Assembly (NCBI GenBank): GCA_949130495.1
Contig: OX422218.1
Coordinates: 46,462,823 to 46,526,822, forward strand
Length of the DNA: 64,000 nucleotides
Origin: Sambucus nigra
Lineage: Eukaryota; Streptophyta; Magnoliopsida; Dipsacales; Adoxaceae
Direction of reading: 5' to 3'
Shown: positions 13,434 to 24,347 of the stretch, piece after piece
How positions within the stretch are numbered: position 1 is the first letter of the stretch
Layout of the letters: each line of letters opens with the position of its first letter
Notes under the pieces: model-generated
Told to the model about the DNA's origin: nothing
Database searches by the model: none
Seen by the model: the letters and a program-made list of their open reading frames with translations, nothing else
Program-made: the position numbers and the translations under genes

Positions 13434-15307
13434 ACATAGAACTTTGCGCGTCCCGAGCAATGTAAATGAAATTAGCCAAAATTCTACTCTTGAAAATTCC
13501 TTTATTAAAATAAAATTCCACTTTCGCAGGCACGCGATTGCATTTAGCGTATGCAACAAGCCTTTAAACCCCTAGGTTACCCTAGTAGGACGAGTTTTGT
13601 CTCGTGAGGGTTTGCAGTGAATACACTCACAAAATTCTTTATTGACTCAAATAAATATCAAAATACTTAAAAATTGTACAATTTAAACTTTTCGAAAAAT
13701 AATCACCATAAATTCATATTCAAATGTCTCAAATCATAGTGTGTGTGTGCAAAGCCAAAAATTAAACCTCAAACTTCCACCGATTGAGCATTACGTTACT
13801 TTCCGAAAATTCGTTTTGATTCAAATTCTTACGGATGCACTCACAAACGAATCACTCGAATTGTGGCTATTTTCTCTCGGTATGCATGATATAAAGAGTA
13901 AATATAATGGACACAAATTCATGCATACAAAATTGAAAAGAAGGAAATTTATGGTGAAAAGATCTCATCATCGGATTACGGTTATTAGGAAATGGGAACA
14001 TCACCTCTAATTCACACCATTTTAATCTCTCATATTATCTTTTCATGTCTTAGCTCTCCACGCAGTAATTAATTTCGCAATTCGGACTCAGTTAGGACTT
14101 TTTGGGTTAAAAGGTGTAAAGGGTAAAAATGGGAATGGATGGAATGTTCGAAATTGGAAAATGTCCTTATGACGTCCATTTGTGCTTTTTCGGGCATTTG
14201 CTCATTTTTCTCTTTCTCTTTTTTTTTTCTTTTTTTTCTTTTTTTTTCTTGCTATTTTTCTTTTTTGTTGAGCATTTCTAATTTTTTTTTTCTTCTTGCC
14301 CCTTTTTATTGCACAATTTGGACTTTATTTGATGAATTTTCTCAATTTTCACAATTCCGGGCTATTTGGGTTTTTTGGGTTATCAAACGAAAGGATAAAA
14401 TTTTTTATTAGGCTCAAATTGGGTTGCAAAAGGATAATTTTATTTTTCACAACTTTTTATGGCTAATATTTTTGGGTAACAAACGAGGGCCTACTTCATT
14501 GTCCAAATTGCTAATCACATTACCATATGCATCTCGAGATTAATTAAGTTTAGAGATATATTTAGCACGAATTTCGAGACAATAATTCACACATTTCCCA
14601 TAACCGATCAAAATAAAGGATTGAGATCATCAACGACTTATTAAAACGCTGAAAAGAACTTTGAGTTAATCATAAACTCGGATTGATTTAAAAACTCAAA
14701 AAGAAAATTGAAAGGCTCGAAATCTCACCAAGTTTGATCAATCTCCACATTTATTCGTTAAGTCGTCAATTTTCTTTCAATTTCCATCTTCGATCAATTT
14801 TGGCTTAGTGCATTTTGAATTGTACAATTTGAGACTTTAAATAGAATAAAGGTGATATTTTTGAAAATTTAAATTCCAATTTTTATTGATTTTGAAGAAA
14901 AATATTTTTGGCTTTTTTCAAAATTTTTCAATTTTTTTTTTTCTTTTAAAAAAAAAAACATACTTGGAAAGAACATGTGATCGAATCAATGAATCTAAAC
15001 AATAAATGGGAAGAATATCCCACACCCCCTAACTTAAATGTTGCATTTGTCCTCAATGCAAATCAAGAACACAACATAAAGAGAGGAAAAGAAAGATATT
15101 ACCCAAATGGAGCGATCCCTGATGAGTGCGAGTCCATTGAATCTACAAAACATGTTAGAACCAAGCATACCAAAAAAATAACAATACTTGAACTAATTAC
15201 TCTAAATGCAACAAGATACTATATAACACTTATACATGACTCAAAAATTCAACAAAAATCACCCCATACGCGTCGGGGGTGCGACGACCTCACCTCTCTT
15301 TGTTCAT
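13434..15307 (-). other. Element B 3' untranslated region where Athila elements may carry env
   Basis: About 1.9 kb between the pol stop and the polypurine tract has no sustained - strand frame. It is AT-rich with a T-rich run (14210-14300 on the + strand). Many Athila relatives have an env-like frame here; none is visible, so it was lost or never present. A second polypurine-like tract sits near its pol-proximal end (15021-15033). Confidence 0.7.
15021..15033 (-). other. Second polypurine-like tract of element B
   Basis: CACACCCCCTAAC on the + strand is an exact 13-base copy of 13423-13435, which spans the true polypurine tract/LTR boundary. It lies about 0.27 kb downstream of the pol stop in element orientation. 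Confidence 0.7.
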
Positions 15308-18258
15308 TCAATCCCCATAAATGGGGTCCGACAGCCAGATTGTGTCGGCTTCTTTAACCATGGCTTCCAAATAAGGCTTGAGACGATGCCCATTGACTTT
15401 AAAAGTGGTTCCCCCTTTTTCATCCATTAGCTCAACGGCTCCATGGGGAAACACTTCTTTCACAATGTAAGGACCAGACCATCGAGACCGCAATTTACGG
15501 GGAAACAAGTGCAACCTCGAGTTGTAGAGGAGTACTTTCTGTCCCAAATGAAACTCTTTCTTACGAATGATTCCGTCATGAGCGCGTTTCATTCGGTCCT
15601 TGGAAATTTTGGCACTTTCATACGCATCGTTGCGCATTTCTTCCAACTCATTCAACTGAAGTTTACGTGTTTCACCGGCTTTATCCATTTTGAAGTTCAC
15701 CCTTTTGATAGCCCAATACGCTTTGTGTTCGATTTCAACCGGAAGATGATAAGGTTTGCCATACACAAATCGAAATGGGGACATCCCAAGGGGATTCTTA
15801 TATGCGGTTCTATAAGCCCAAAGAGCATTAGTCAACCTAAGAGACCAGTCTTTCCTATTAGGATCAACTGTCTTCTCCAAGATATTCTTGATCTCCCTAT
15901 TAGCAAGCTCGGCTTGGCCATTCGATTGGGGGTGATAGGGGGTGCTAACCTTGTGGACAATTCCATACTTTCGCATTAGTTTATCCATCGGCCTATTGCA
16001 AAAATGAGTTCCATTATCACTAATTATGGCCTTAGGCATACCAAAGCGAGAAAGTATATTTTCTTGAATAAATTTGATCACCACCTTGCTGTCATTCGTC
16101 CTTGTAGCTATAGCCTCTACCCATTTTGAGACATAATCTACAGCGACGAGAATGTATAGAAAACCAAAAGAAGGGGGAAAGGGCCCCATGAAGTCAATTC
16201 CCCAACAATCAAACAACTCCAAGACTAAAATAGGGGATAATGGCATCATATCACGACGAGTAATAGCTCCCATTCTTTGGCATCTATCGCAAGTCTTACA
16301 AAAAGCATTCACATCCCGGAAGATTGTGGGCCAATAAAGACCACTTTGAAGGATTTTCGCAGCAGTTTTATTTTTAGAAAAATGACCGCCACATGCTTCC
16401 GAATGACAGAATCGAATCACCCCTTGGATTTCCTCATCGGGTACACATCTCCGGATAATTTGGTCAGCACAATACTTAAACAAGTATGGATCATCATAAA
16501 AGAACATGCGTGACCAAGTAATGAACCTCCTTCTCTCTTGCGGATTCCAACTAGAGGGAACAACTCCGGTGACAAGGTAATTGACAATATCCGCAAACCA
16601 AGGGAGAGAAGAGGTAGCAAATAGATTCTCATCCGGAAAATACTCGTCTATGGGAATGGGATCAATAGGTACGTCGGACGAGAGTCGTGACAAATGGTCA
16701 GCAACGACGTTTTCTACTCCTTTCTTATCTTGAATCGAGAGATTAAACTCTTGTTGGAGTAGGATCCACCTGATTAAACGAGGTTTGGCATCTTTCTTGC
16801 TCAAGAGATATTTCAATGCCGAATGATCAGTTAAACAAAGGATAGGCGACCCAACAACGTAAGAGCGAAATTTGTCGAGAGCAAAAACGACAGCTAGCAA
16901 CTCTTTCTCTGTAGTAGAGTAATTAAGCTGAGAGCCAGATAATGTTCGGCTAGCATAGTAAATAACATGAGCTTTCTTGTCTTTCCTCTGTCCAAGAACA
17001 ACCCCAATCGCGAAATCACTTGCATCACACATAAGCTCAAAGGGAAGCGACCAATCCGGAGCTTGCATGATAGGTGCAGAAATAAGCATGCTTTTGAGTT
17101 TATCAAATGCTTCTTGACATGCTTTACTCCACTCAAATGGAGTGTCCTTCATGAGAAGATTACTCAAAGGTCTAGCGATGGCGCTAAAGTCTTTGATAAA
17201 CCTCCTATAAAATCCAGCATGGCCTAGAAAGGACCTCATATCTTTAAGTGATTTTGGCGGGGGTAGCTCAGCTATTACTTCAATTTTTTCTCGATCAACT
17301 TCAATTCCCCTAGATGAGACTATGTGGCCCAAGACTACACCCTCGGTAACCATGAAATGGCATTTTCCCAATTGAGGATTAAGTCTTTTTCCACACATCG
17401 GAATAGAACTCTCTCAAGATTAGCTAAACAATGGTCAAAAGATGAGCCGAAAACGCTGAAATCGTCCATGAACACCTCAAGACCTTTTTCAATCATGTCG
17501 CTAAAGAGACTTAACATGCACCTCTGAAAAGTAGTCGGCGCATTACATAACCCAAATGGCATACGTTTATAGGCAAACGTACCAAATGGACATGTAAAAG
17601 TCGTCTTTTCTTGATCAAGAACATCCACCTCAATCTGATTATAACCGGAATACCCATCTAGAAAACAATAATAAGGATGGCCCGCTACTCGTTCAATAAC
17701 TTGATCGATAAATGGTAAGGGAAAATGATCCTTTCGAGTTCCGGCATTGAGCTTTCGGTAGTCAATGCAAACACGCCACCCGGTGGTGGTGCGTTGAGGT
17801 ATTAATTCTCCCTTAGCATTTTCAACCACAGTCATCCCTGATTTCTTTGGAACGACCTGAATTGGGCTCACCCATTTACTATCCGAAATGGGATATATAA
17901 TTCCAGCATCTAGCAATTTGATTATTTCCGCTCTTACAACATCTTTCATTGTTGGATTTAACCGCCTTTGCATCTCACGAGATGGCTTCACTTCTTCCTC
18001 GAGATGGATTTTATGGGTACAAATCAAAGGACTTATACCCTTCAAATCTGCTATGGTCCATCCAAAAGCACTTCTATGCTTTCTCAACACATCTAACAAC
18101 ATACCTTCTTGCCCTTTTTCTAGATGGGAAGACACAACAACAGGAAATGTATCATTCTCACCTAAAAAGGCATATTTGACATGAGAAGGTAGTTTCTTCA
18201 ACTCAAGACTAGGAAATCTATGTTCAGAGGGGACCAAGGGTGTCTCCCTCGGAGGCAA
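15308..18258 (-). pseudogene. Element B pol: RT, RNase H and integrase, with one 1-bp frameshift
   Basis: Frame 1 (18258-17335) holds RT: 'WRVCIDYRKLN', 'FLDGYSGYNQI', 'MPFGLCNAPTTFQRCM' and the catalytic F-M-D-D at 17472-17461. A missing A in the A-run at 17364-17367 then shifts the frame. Frame 2 (to 15308) continues with '[16 protein letters not shown]', RNase H ('[14 protein letters not shown]', '[13 protein letters not shown]') and integrase with an intact HHCC finger and all three acidic residues (in 'GIDFMGPF', 'IISDNGTHF' and 'GQAELANRE'). It ends with a basic tail. Apart from the frameshift all key residues are present. The frame is the same as gag-protease upstream, separated from it by a single TAA. 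Confidence 0.92.
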
Positions 18259-18315
18259 TTCTTCATACCTAGAAATCCAGTCAACCGCTCTTAAACTCTC
18301 AAAACTTTCTTCCTC

Positions 18316-20883
18316 TTATAACCACATTTTTAACTCTTCCACCTCTCTCCCAAACTCAGTATAATCACTCATTTGAGCATCACTTTTCCCTAAGCACACT
18401 TTCAGAGCATCTCCTCCTATGATTTTTTCAATATTTTCATCCACCACTTCTTCAATAAGATCCATTTCAAGAATCTCATCCTCATTACCCATTTGGTTAG
18501 CGACATTGAAAATATTTTTCTCGAGAGTCATGTTTCCAAAAGTGAGTTGCATTTGGCCATTCCGTGTATTGATCAAAGCATTAGCGGTAGCTAAGAACGG
18601 TCGGCCCAATATAATTGGAACATGATTTCTCGTATGGGGAACAGGCTCGGTGTCCCAAATAACAAAATCAACGGGGAAGTAGAACGTATCCACTTGAACA
18701 ATTACGTCTTCTACAATGCCACGAGGCACTTTGACTGTCCTATCCGCTAACTGTAGAGTGATTCGGGTAGGTTTTAAATCACCTAAATCAAGCTTCTTAT
18801 AGATGGAGTATGGGAGGATGTTTACACTCGCACCTAAATCAAGCAACGCTCTTTCCACTCTCATTTCTCCAATGATACATGAAATGGTAGGTGAACCTGG
18901 ATCTTTGAATTTTGTTGGAAGATCATTGAGAAGAACTGAGCTCACATTTTGTGCCAAGAAAACATTTTTCTTCACCTTAAGACGTCTCTTGACAGTCAAA
19001 AGATCTTTAATAACCTTCGCATATGCTGGAATTTGTTGAATAGCATCAAGGAACGGCAAGTTCAATTTTACTTGCTTCAACACATCCATCACCTCGATAC
19101 GCGAAGCACCTTTCTGGGGTGACTCTAAGAGTTGAGGAAATGGAGCAGCAGTAGGCGACTTGACTTCAATATCAGGCTCAACCTCCGCATCTTTCAATTC
19201 CTTTTCTAAGGAAGGTTCTTCAGACTCGGAAATTTCAGATTCCTTCACAATCTCGGGTTCGACTCCATCATCATTCACCTTTGGTAATTTAGGTGCTAGA
19301 TCAATTATGCGGCCACTACGAAGAGTAGTAACAGCTTGACATTGTTCTTGCAATTCTGATGATGTGGAGCAAACCGTGGTTTGACCTTGAAGAGGTGGTC
19401 TTTGGCCTTGGGCTGGAAGTTTACCCTTCTCTTGAGTATTCACCACAGACTGCAACCTAGAGATGTTAGTATGCATTTCAGCGAACATTCGCTCAAATTT
19501 GGCATCTCTTTCTTTTTGGGCTTGGATGAATTGATTGAAATTATCCTCATGAGATCTCCTAGGTGGAGGTACATAAGGACCAGGAGGTGGTACTTGCATA
19601 GGGTTTGCCACTTGCTGAAATTGAGGGGGTTGGGGTAGAGTCATCTGTGGGTTAGGAACCATCCCACCTTGGGGTTGTCCATAATTAAACCCGGGATTCC
19701 TCCACGATTGATTATATGCATTCCCTTGCTGAGCATTATAATTCCCTCGAAAACCTCCTATTTCATCAACCTGTTCAGTGTACATGGCCTTGTATGCAGG
19801 TATGGTAGGACATCCTTCGGTAGAATGGCCTGCATTACAAATGGCACATACCTTCTCCATCCCGGTTTTTACGGGTCCAGACACATCTCTCAATCGCATA
19901 TCTAGCATTTCTCTAAAGTTCTTTTCCATTTGATCAAGTTTTAAATCCAACAAAGTGTCCTTGTCCACGTGATAAATACCGGACGCAGCAGGCAAGTTGG
20001 ACACTTGTCGATTTCTATTTTGACTATTTAGATCAGAAGTATCCCATGCTTGGGTAGTTTCCGCCACATATTTCAAATGAGCCTCAGCATCGCTCGTACT
20101 TAACTCCCAAAAAGGTCTCTCACACATGGTTTGAACAAGTTGTTTAGACGCTACAGTAAGGCCTTGATGGAAAAATGAAATCAGATGATGAGTTTCAAAA
20201 CCATGATGGGGGCACGCATTAACTAACTCCTGGTATCTCTCCCAACACTTATCAAAAGCCTCATTCTCATTTTGACGAAAAGCTTGAATTTGGGCTTTAA
20301 CAGAATTGGTTTTGTGTTGTGGAAAATTTTTTGAGATAAACTTGTTTTGCATATCTCTCCATGATAAAACAAAATTTGGGGGCAGGGTCCATAACCAAGT
20401 TTTCGCTTTATCCTTTAAGGAAAAAGGAAAGAGCTTTAACTGGATTACTTCTTGTGGACAAGTTTGGTCTCCAAATGTTTCACACGTATCTTCAAACTCT
20501 CTAATATGGAGATATGGTTTTTCCGAATCCATCCCATGAAATGTAGGAAGAATTTGGATCATTCCATTCCGAAAGTGGAACTGACCGGCATTATACGGGA
20601 ATAAAATGCAACCAGGGTTAGCAGTTCTCTCCGGAAACAAAAGATCTTTCATGGGTTGATATGGTACATCATCCTCTCCAGCACCAACACCGACACTACC
20701 ATGATCCGACATATTGCTACCGAAAGGTTCAGAATTCTCACTCAAGGTTTGACTCAACGAACGACTTGTGATGGAATTATTAGGGGAAGGAGGTGGAACC
20801 CAAAACGGCAAAGACTCAGAATTTTCAGATCCGGCTTCGGCAATAGGATTTTCGTGAATTTGGGTGGGAGATGAATTCTGCAT
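18316..20883 (-). CDS. Element B gag-protease (855 codons)
   Basis: An ATG at 20883 opens an 855-codon frame. The capsid-type gag domain lies at about residues 105-290 ('FHGMDSEKPYLHIREFED', 'KTWLWTLPPN', 'CWERYQELVNACPHHG'). A CX2CX3HX4C zinc knuckle follows (near 19849-19811), then a Pro/Gln-rich linker. An aspartic protease has the Athila-type active site L-L-D-L-G-A-S near 18840, with 'HVPIILGRPFLATANALI' downstream as its C-terminal lobe. The frame stops at TAA (18318-18316). It would yield particle proteins and the processing enzyme. The frame continues open into RT after the stop, so the stop separates two parts of what looks like one polyprotein. Confidence 0.93.
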   Translation of the reverse strand: MQNSSPTQIHENPIAEAGSENSESLPFWVPPPSPNNSITSRSLSQTLSENSEPFGSNMSDHGSVGVGAGEDDVPYQPMKDLLFPERTANPGCILFPYNAGQFHFRNGMIQILPTFHGMDSEKPYLHIREFEDTCETFGDQTCPQEVIQLKLFPFSLKDKAKTWLWTLPPNFVLSWRDMQNKFISKNFPQHKTNSVKAQIQAFRQNENEAFDKCWERYQELVNACPHHGFETHHLISFFHQGLTVASKQLVQTMCERPFWELSTSDAEAHLKYVAETTQAWDTSDLNSQNRNRQVSNLPAASGIYHVDKDTLLDLKLDQMEKNFREMLDMRLRDVSGPVKTGMEKVCAICNAGHSTEGCPTIPAYKAMYTEQVDEIGGFRGNYNAQQGNAYNQSWRNPGFNYGQPQGGMVPNPQMTLPQPPQFQQVANPMQVPPPGPYVPPPRRSHEDNFNQFIQAQKERDAKFERMFAEMHTNISRLQSVVNTQEKGKLPAQGQRPPLQGQTTVCSTSSELQEQCQAVTTLRSGRIIDLAPKLPKVNDDGVEPEIVKESEISESEEPSLEKELKDAEVEPDIEVKSPTAAPFPQLLESPQKGASRIEVMDVLKQVKLNLPFLDAIQQIPAYAKVIKDLLTVKRRLKVKKNVFLAQNVSSVLLNDLPTKFKDPGSPTISCIIGEMRVERALLDLGASVNILPYSIYKKLDLGDLKPTRITLQLADRTVKVPRGIVEDVIVQVDTFYFPVDFVIWDTEPVPHTRNHVPIILGRPFLATANALINTRNGQMQLTFGNMTLEKNIFNVANQMGNEDEILEMDLIEEVVDENIEKIIGGDALKVCLGKSDAQMSDYTEFGREVEELKMWL

Positions 20884-20988
20884 ATAAGATCACAAGAGAA
20901 AAAATGAAAAATATATATATATATATATTTTTTTATGAAATCACTTGTAGATAACAATAACTTTCTTGGAAATTTAACAATTTTGGAT
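20884..20988 (-). other. Element B leader between primer site and gag start
   Basis: About 105 bp, AT-rich, with a short (TA)n run at about 20910-20929. No start codon upstream of the gag ATG in the gag frame is used. The short leader is usual for this group. Confidence 0.7.
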
Positions 20989-21005
20989 CCCCGGCAACGG
21001 CGCCA
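20989..21005 (-). other. Element B primer binding site (tRNA-Asp type)
   Basis: On the - strand TGGCGCCGTTGCCGGGG lies 6 bp inside the 5' LTR. It is complementary to the 3' end of plant tRNA-Asp, the primer known for Athila elements. Confidence 0.88.
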
Positions 21006-21011
21006 AAAACT

Positions 21012-22395
21012 TGACGCGACTTAATATTTGTCTCAAAAGTGCGTATTTATCTAGGCTCAAGTGCAAGCCTTGTCGCTCAAGTAATAACCCGGTAAGTAGG
21101 GATCGTCTCCACAGGGATCAAAATTGCCAAACAATAACAAGAAAAATTACCAAACCTTGAAATGATTTCTTGAAAGAAATAAAAAGATGATTGATTTTTT
21201 TGGGAAAATTTCTAAAAATTTACTTATGAAAAAAAATTGGAAATTAACAGCAAAATTCGGGTTTAACAATTTAGAGAAAATTAGGGTAGGGTACAATCCC
21301 TCAATCCTTAACAAATTATTCTTTAGAATATTAAAATTATAAATCAAAATTCTTGATTAAATCCAGTCCTTATCATCACTAAGCATTACATATATGAGGT
21401 TCAAGACTGCATCATATGAAATCAAAGATCAATATAAGGCGGTGAACGACAAATTATACATACAAAGCATTCTTAAACATCCCAAGTACCTAGGGCAAGA
21501 GAGATTAAAAGATATGACAATGCATATATGATTTTCATTCACGATTCAACCAACATTTTTATTTATTTTCTAATTTTCCATACGAATAATTTGTATTAGG
21601 ATTGAGTTCATGTACCCCAACCCTTGAGAAATTAGCTACTCATGATTTGGTTGAAAAATAAATTCACATATGAAACTATGAAATTGCAGAACATTGTAAG
21701 AAATTTGCAGAAATTAAACAAAAGAGAATAGAATGATATTACTTGAATTCAACACAAAAACGGAATTGAGATTCAGAATACAACTAGGGTTCATGCAAAT
21801 CTTGAAGGAAATGGAAATTTGATCTAAAAATCTGATCTAAAAACTCTCTCTAAAATTTCTAACCCTAGCCTCTCTCTAGCCTCCTCTCAAATGATGTAGG
21901 TCATGGGCTTTTATAGCACAAAATCTCAAAATTGACAACCAATAGTGCTTGTGGAACAAGTTTTCCAAGAGTTGCACTGCATTAAATGCATAATTAATGT
22001 CAGAAATCCGCACATCTAGACTCTTCATTATCCCGCAACTTCAAAACATCGTAACTTCTTCACCGTAGCTCGGATTGAGGTGCCGTTTTTCCAGTATTCT
22101 TGTAATTTAGAGCTCTTCAACTTTCTAGTTGGCCCCACCTCCGGACTAAGGCTAAAAAATTACGAAAATTCCCTTCAACCCTCCATTTCTAGGTTTCTTT
22201 CACTGTTTTGCATTCTCCTTCGCACTAACTTGCGTGAAATACCTGTAAAACACATGAGAAATACACAAAACAAGAAATACTTGCCAAAAAAGGTTAGTAG
22301 AATACATTTGAGACAAATCCAAGCTACTTACACTGCACGGGATCATAAAAATACTTAAATTAAGGGGATAAATGTGAAGAATATGTGCCTAAACA
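21012..22395 (-). repeat. Element B 5' LTR
   Basis: 1384 bp and next to the primer site, so this copy drives transcription. It is followed by the target duplication ACTCT (22396-22400). Differences from the other LTR include single substitutions near 21233, 21354 and 21408 and a one-base change in a T run near 22090. Confidence 0.95.
21908..21915 (-). promoter_or_regulatory. Putative TATA box of element B
   Basis: TATAAAAG on the - strand, preserved in both LTRs, about 0.48 kb into the LTR in element orientation. Start site is not known. Confidence 0.55.
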
Positions 22396-22400
22396 ACTCT

Positions 22401-23514
22401 CTTTCTTCTCCTGCTCAGCTCTTATCCTCTCCTCCACCTTCTTCCTCTCTTCATTTATGCTTCTTCAACCGCCTAAAGAGAAGCACATCATCATCGTCGT
22501 CCCTGATCAGATTCTTACAAGGAGGTGACATATTTTCCTCGCTAGAACTACTTGACTCACTGGAAGACGCTCGATATTTTAAAACCTCTTTCGAGCAGGA
22601 AGATCCTTCACCACTAGAGCTCTTCTCATTGGAACCACCTTTAGCATTGTCCCCATTATCACCTTCACTACCCTCACCAGAGCTGATCTTTTCCTTATCC
22701 AATTGGATAGGATCTGTAGCAACCTCTTTCGTGATGTCTAGCTTAGGGATGTTGTCTACAGTTCACGCAATAAAACTAAACACAATATTCTTGTACTCCA
22801 AGAGGAAAGCCGCTGATAGAGGATGGTCACCGTCAACCAAGAGATCCCTGATATTTCAGTCCTTGACCAACTCAGCAGCTCGAACCTCGCTGATAGTAGG
22901 CTCCAAGTTCTTTGTCCTCACTGAAAAGAAAGAGAGAAGAATATCAGAAAAAGCATACATTAACAAGAAGATCGAAGAGCAGAGAAAAAATTAAGCCCAC
23001 TGATGAACTCCTCCCCATAAAAGGGGACCATGAACCTGTCAGACATCGACCCCTCAGTATGGGGAGGAAATTACCGATTTCTAACAAGAAAAACCTATTG
23101 CCAATAATCCTTATGGGAATCAGTTAGATTTACTACCAATACCCTATCAGGACTCCTGGCCTTGAGGTAAAGAAGACCAGAACTTGTTCGCGAGAAAGAA
23201 TAACAAAAGAAAATCTTAGCAAGCCCTAAATTGGTTCCATAAAACTGATTTATTCTATGGACACCATTAATGATCTTCCAGACATTTGGCGAACACTGTG
23301 CAGGGTCAATATTGAAATAACCAAAGAAGTGAAAAAATAAATTTCTTGGAGGGAAAGAAAGACACCCTTGGGACAATAAGAGGACGTGAATCCAGTGGGT
23401 GTCCTCTATTTCTATAACATTTTTAGGGATAGGGGAACACTCAATGTCTACCCAATCTGGGATGTTATAATACTTCCTAAATTCAGTTACTGATCTATTT
23501 CTTATCTTCGCCAT
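22401..23514 (-). pseudogene. Element A antisense gene, 5' part, with putative gypsy-type transposon domain
   Basis: An ATG at 23514 opens 139 codons. The pattern 'YNIPDWVDIECSP', 'LSQGCLSFPPRNLFFHFFGYFNIDPAQCSPNVWKII', 'LGLAKIFFCYSF' and a final 'LTDSHKDYW' matches the family known as putative gypsy-type transposon or plant mobile domain (PF04195-like), found antisense in Tat elements. After a stop, related coding sequence continues through 23090-22990. An intron-like gap follows, then an acidic Ser-rich segment (22702-22451). The gene then runs into element B and resumes at 12034. Its function is not known. Confidence 0.7.
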
Positions 23515-23930
23515 TTACAAACCCTAAATTACAAATGTAGAGAAGTTTTAACAGAAAAACAGAGAGAGAGAGCAAGAGGAACTTACAAAATCAAAACTTG
23601 GCTTGGGACGATGCAAGGTCACAAGCAAAGATGATGAAGGAGATTGAAATTGAAAAATGAAGACCTGGGAAAGAGAGCGCAACAATGTGAGCTTAGAGAA
23701 GATAAGAAAGTATGAAGAAGCTTGAAACGACAACAAGGAAATACTGCGCCAAAGGATTTTTAAACGTTTCCAATCATAGTGCATGAGACACGAAGTAGGC
23801 TGCCGCCTAAATCAGTTTAGAAGAAGCACTTCAAATCTTGGAAGAGTTACACAATTTACAAGATAGCCATTATGACAAATGATTTAAATTTATTGATCCC
23901 AAATTGTGGCCCAACAACTTTACGGGAAAT
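23515..23930. other. Element A spacer between the antisense gene start and the 3' LTR
   Basis: AT-rich, about 416 bp, with AGAGAGAG near 23560. It should hold the promoter of the antisense gene on the - strand and the polypurine tract of A. No clear purine run remains next to 23931. Confidence 0.5.
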
Positions 23931-24347
23931 TATGGGTACCTCGATTTGTCACCACGGGCTCAGATGAGTATCCCAGCAGAAATGACCAAAAGTCTGGGAA
24001 CCTTGCGTCTCAACCAAAATCAGTTACGACTTAGTCTATTCTTAAGATCTCGTACGGAGATATTCTAGGAGTAATGGATGGACGTGGGGAAGTCCAATAT
24101 CCCCACTCCCCGAAAACAGAGATGTATATAACAAACCCTAGGCATGGGGTAAGAGGAACAAATTGTATTTTTGGTAAAACACTCCCCGGAGTATAGAGAA
24201 ATATTACTGAGAGCACCACCGTGGACATAGGCTTTCTTGTTGAACTACGTACAAACTGTGTCGTGTGATTGGCATTCATTACATTCTTGATTTGTTTTGG
24301 TGATTGTCTTTTCTTGTGAAATTATGTTGAACATAATTGTCACCACA
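23931..24347 (+). repeat. Element A 3' LTR
   Basis: 417 bp, same length as the 5' LTR. The first dinucleotide is TA instead of TG, a point change. It ends CACCACA and is followed by the duplicated target AATAT. Confidence 0.93.

Larger units (their letters stand above)
12040..22395 (-). mobile_element. Element B: young Athila-like Ty3/gypsy retrotransposon
   Basis: LTRs 12040-13424 and 21012-22395, both TG...CA on the + strand, are flanked by a perfect 5-bp duplication, ACTCT. A primer site complementary to the 3' end of tRNA-Asp lies just inside the right LTR and a polypurine tract just inside the left one, so transcription runs right to left. Gag-protease is one open frame and pol has two lesions only. 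The protease (D-L-G-A-S) and RT (FMDD with a Trp-containing 'GWRVCIDYRKLN') are Athila-type. By eye the LTRs differ by about 11 substitutions and one indel in 1385 bp, so the insertion is recent compared with A. There is no env-like gene after pol. Confidence 0.95.
3330..24347 (+). mobile_element. Element A: Tat-like Ty3/gypsy retrotransposon, old, carrying nested element B
   Basis: Two 417-bp direct repeats bound the element (3330-3746 and 23931-24347) and are flanked by the same 5 bp, AATAT, at 3325-3329 and 24348-24352. A primer site follows the left LTR. The order gag, protease, RT, RNase H, a second archaeal-type RNase H and integrase on the + strand is that of the Tat lineage, where the second RNase H is diagnostic. 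Downstream of pol lies coding sequence in antisense, as in Grande- and Retand-like members. Without B and one copy of B's target duplication the element is about 10.66 kb. Many in-frame stops and LTR divergence mark it as old and unable to move by itself. Confidence 0.92.

Noticed and set aside
15308..15979. + strand frames of 126-178 codons over B integrase
   Set aside because: Antisense shadows of the integrase reading frame.
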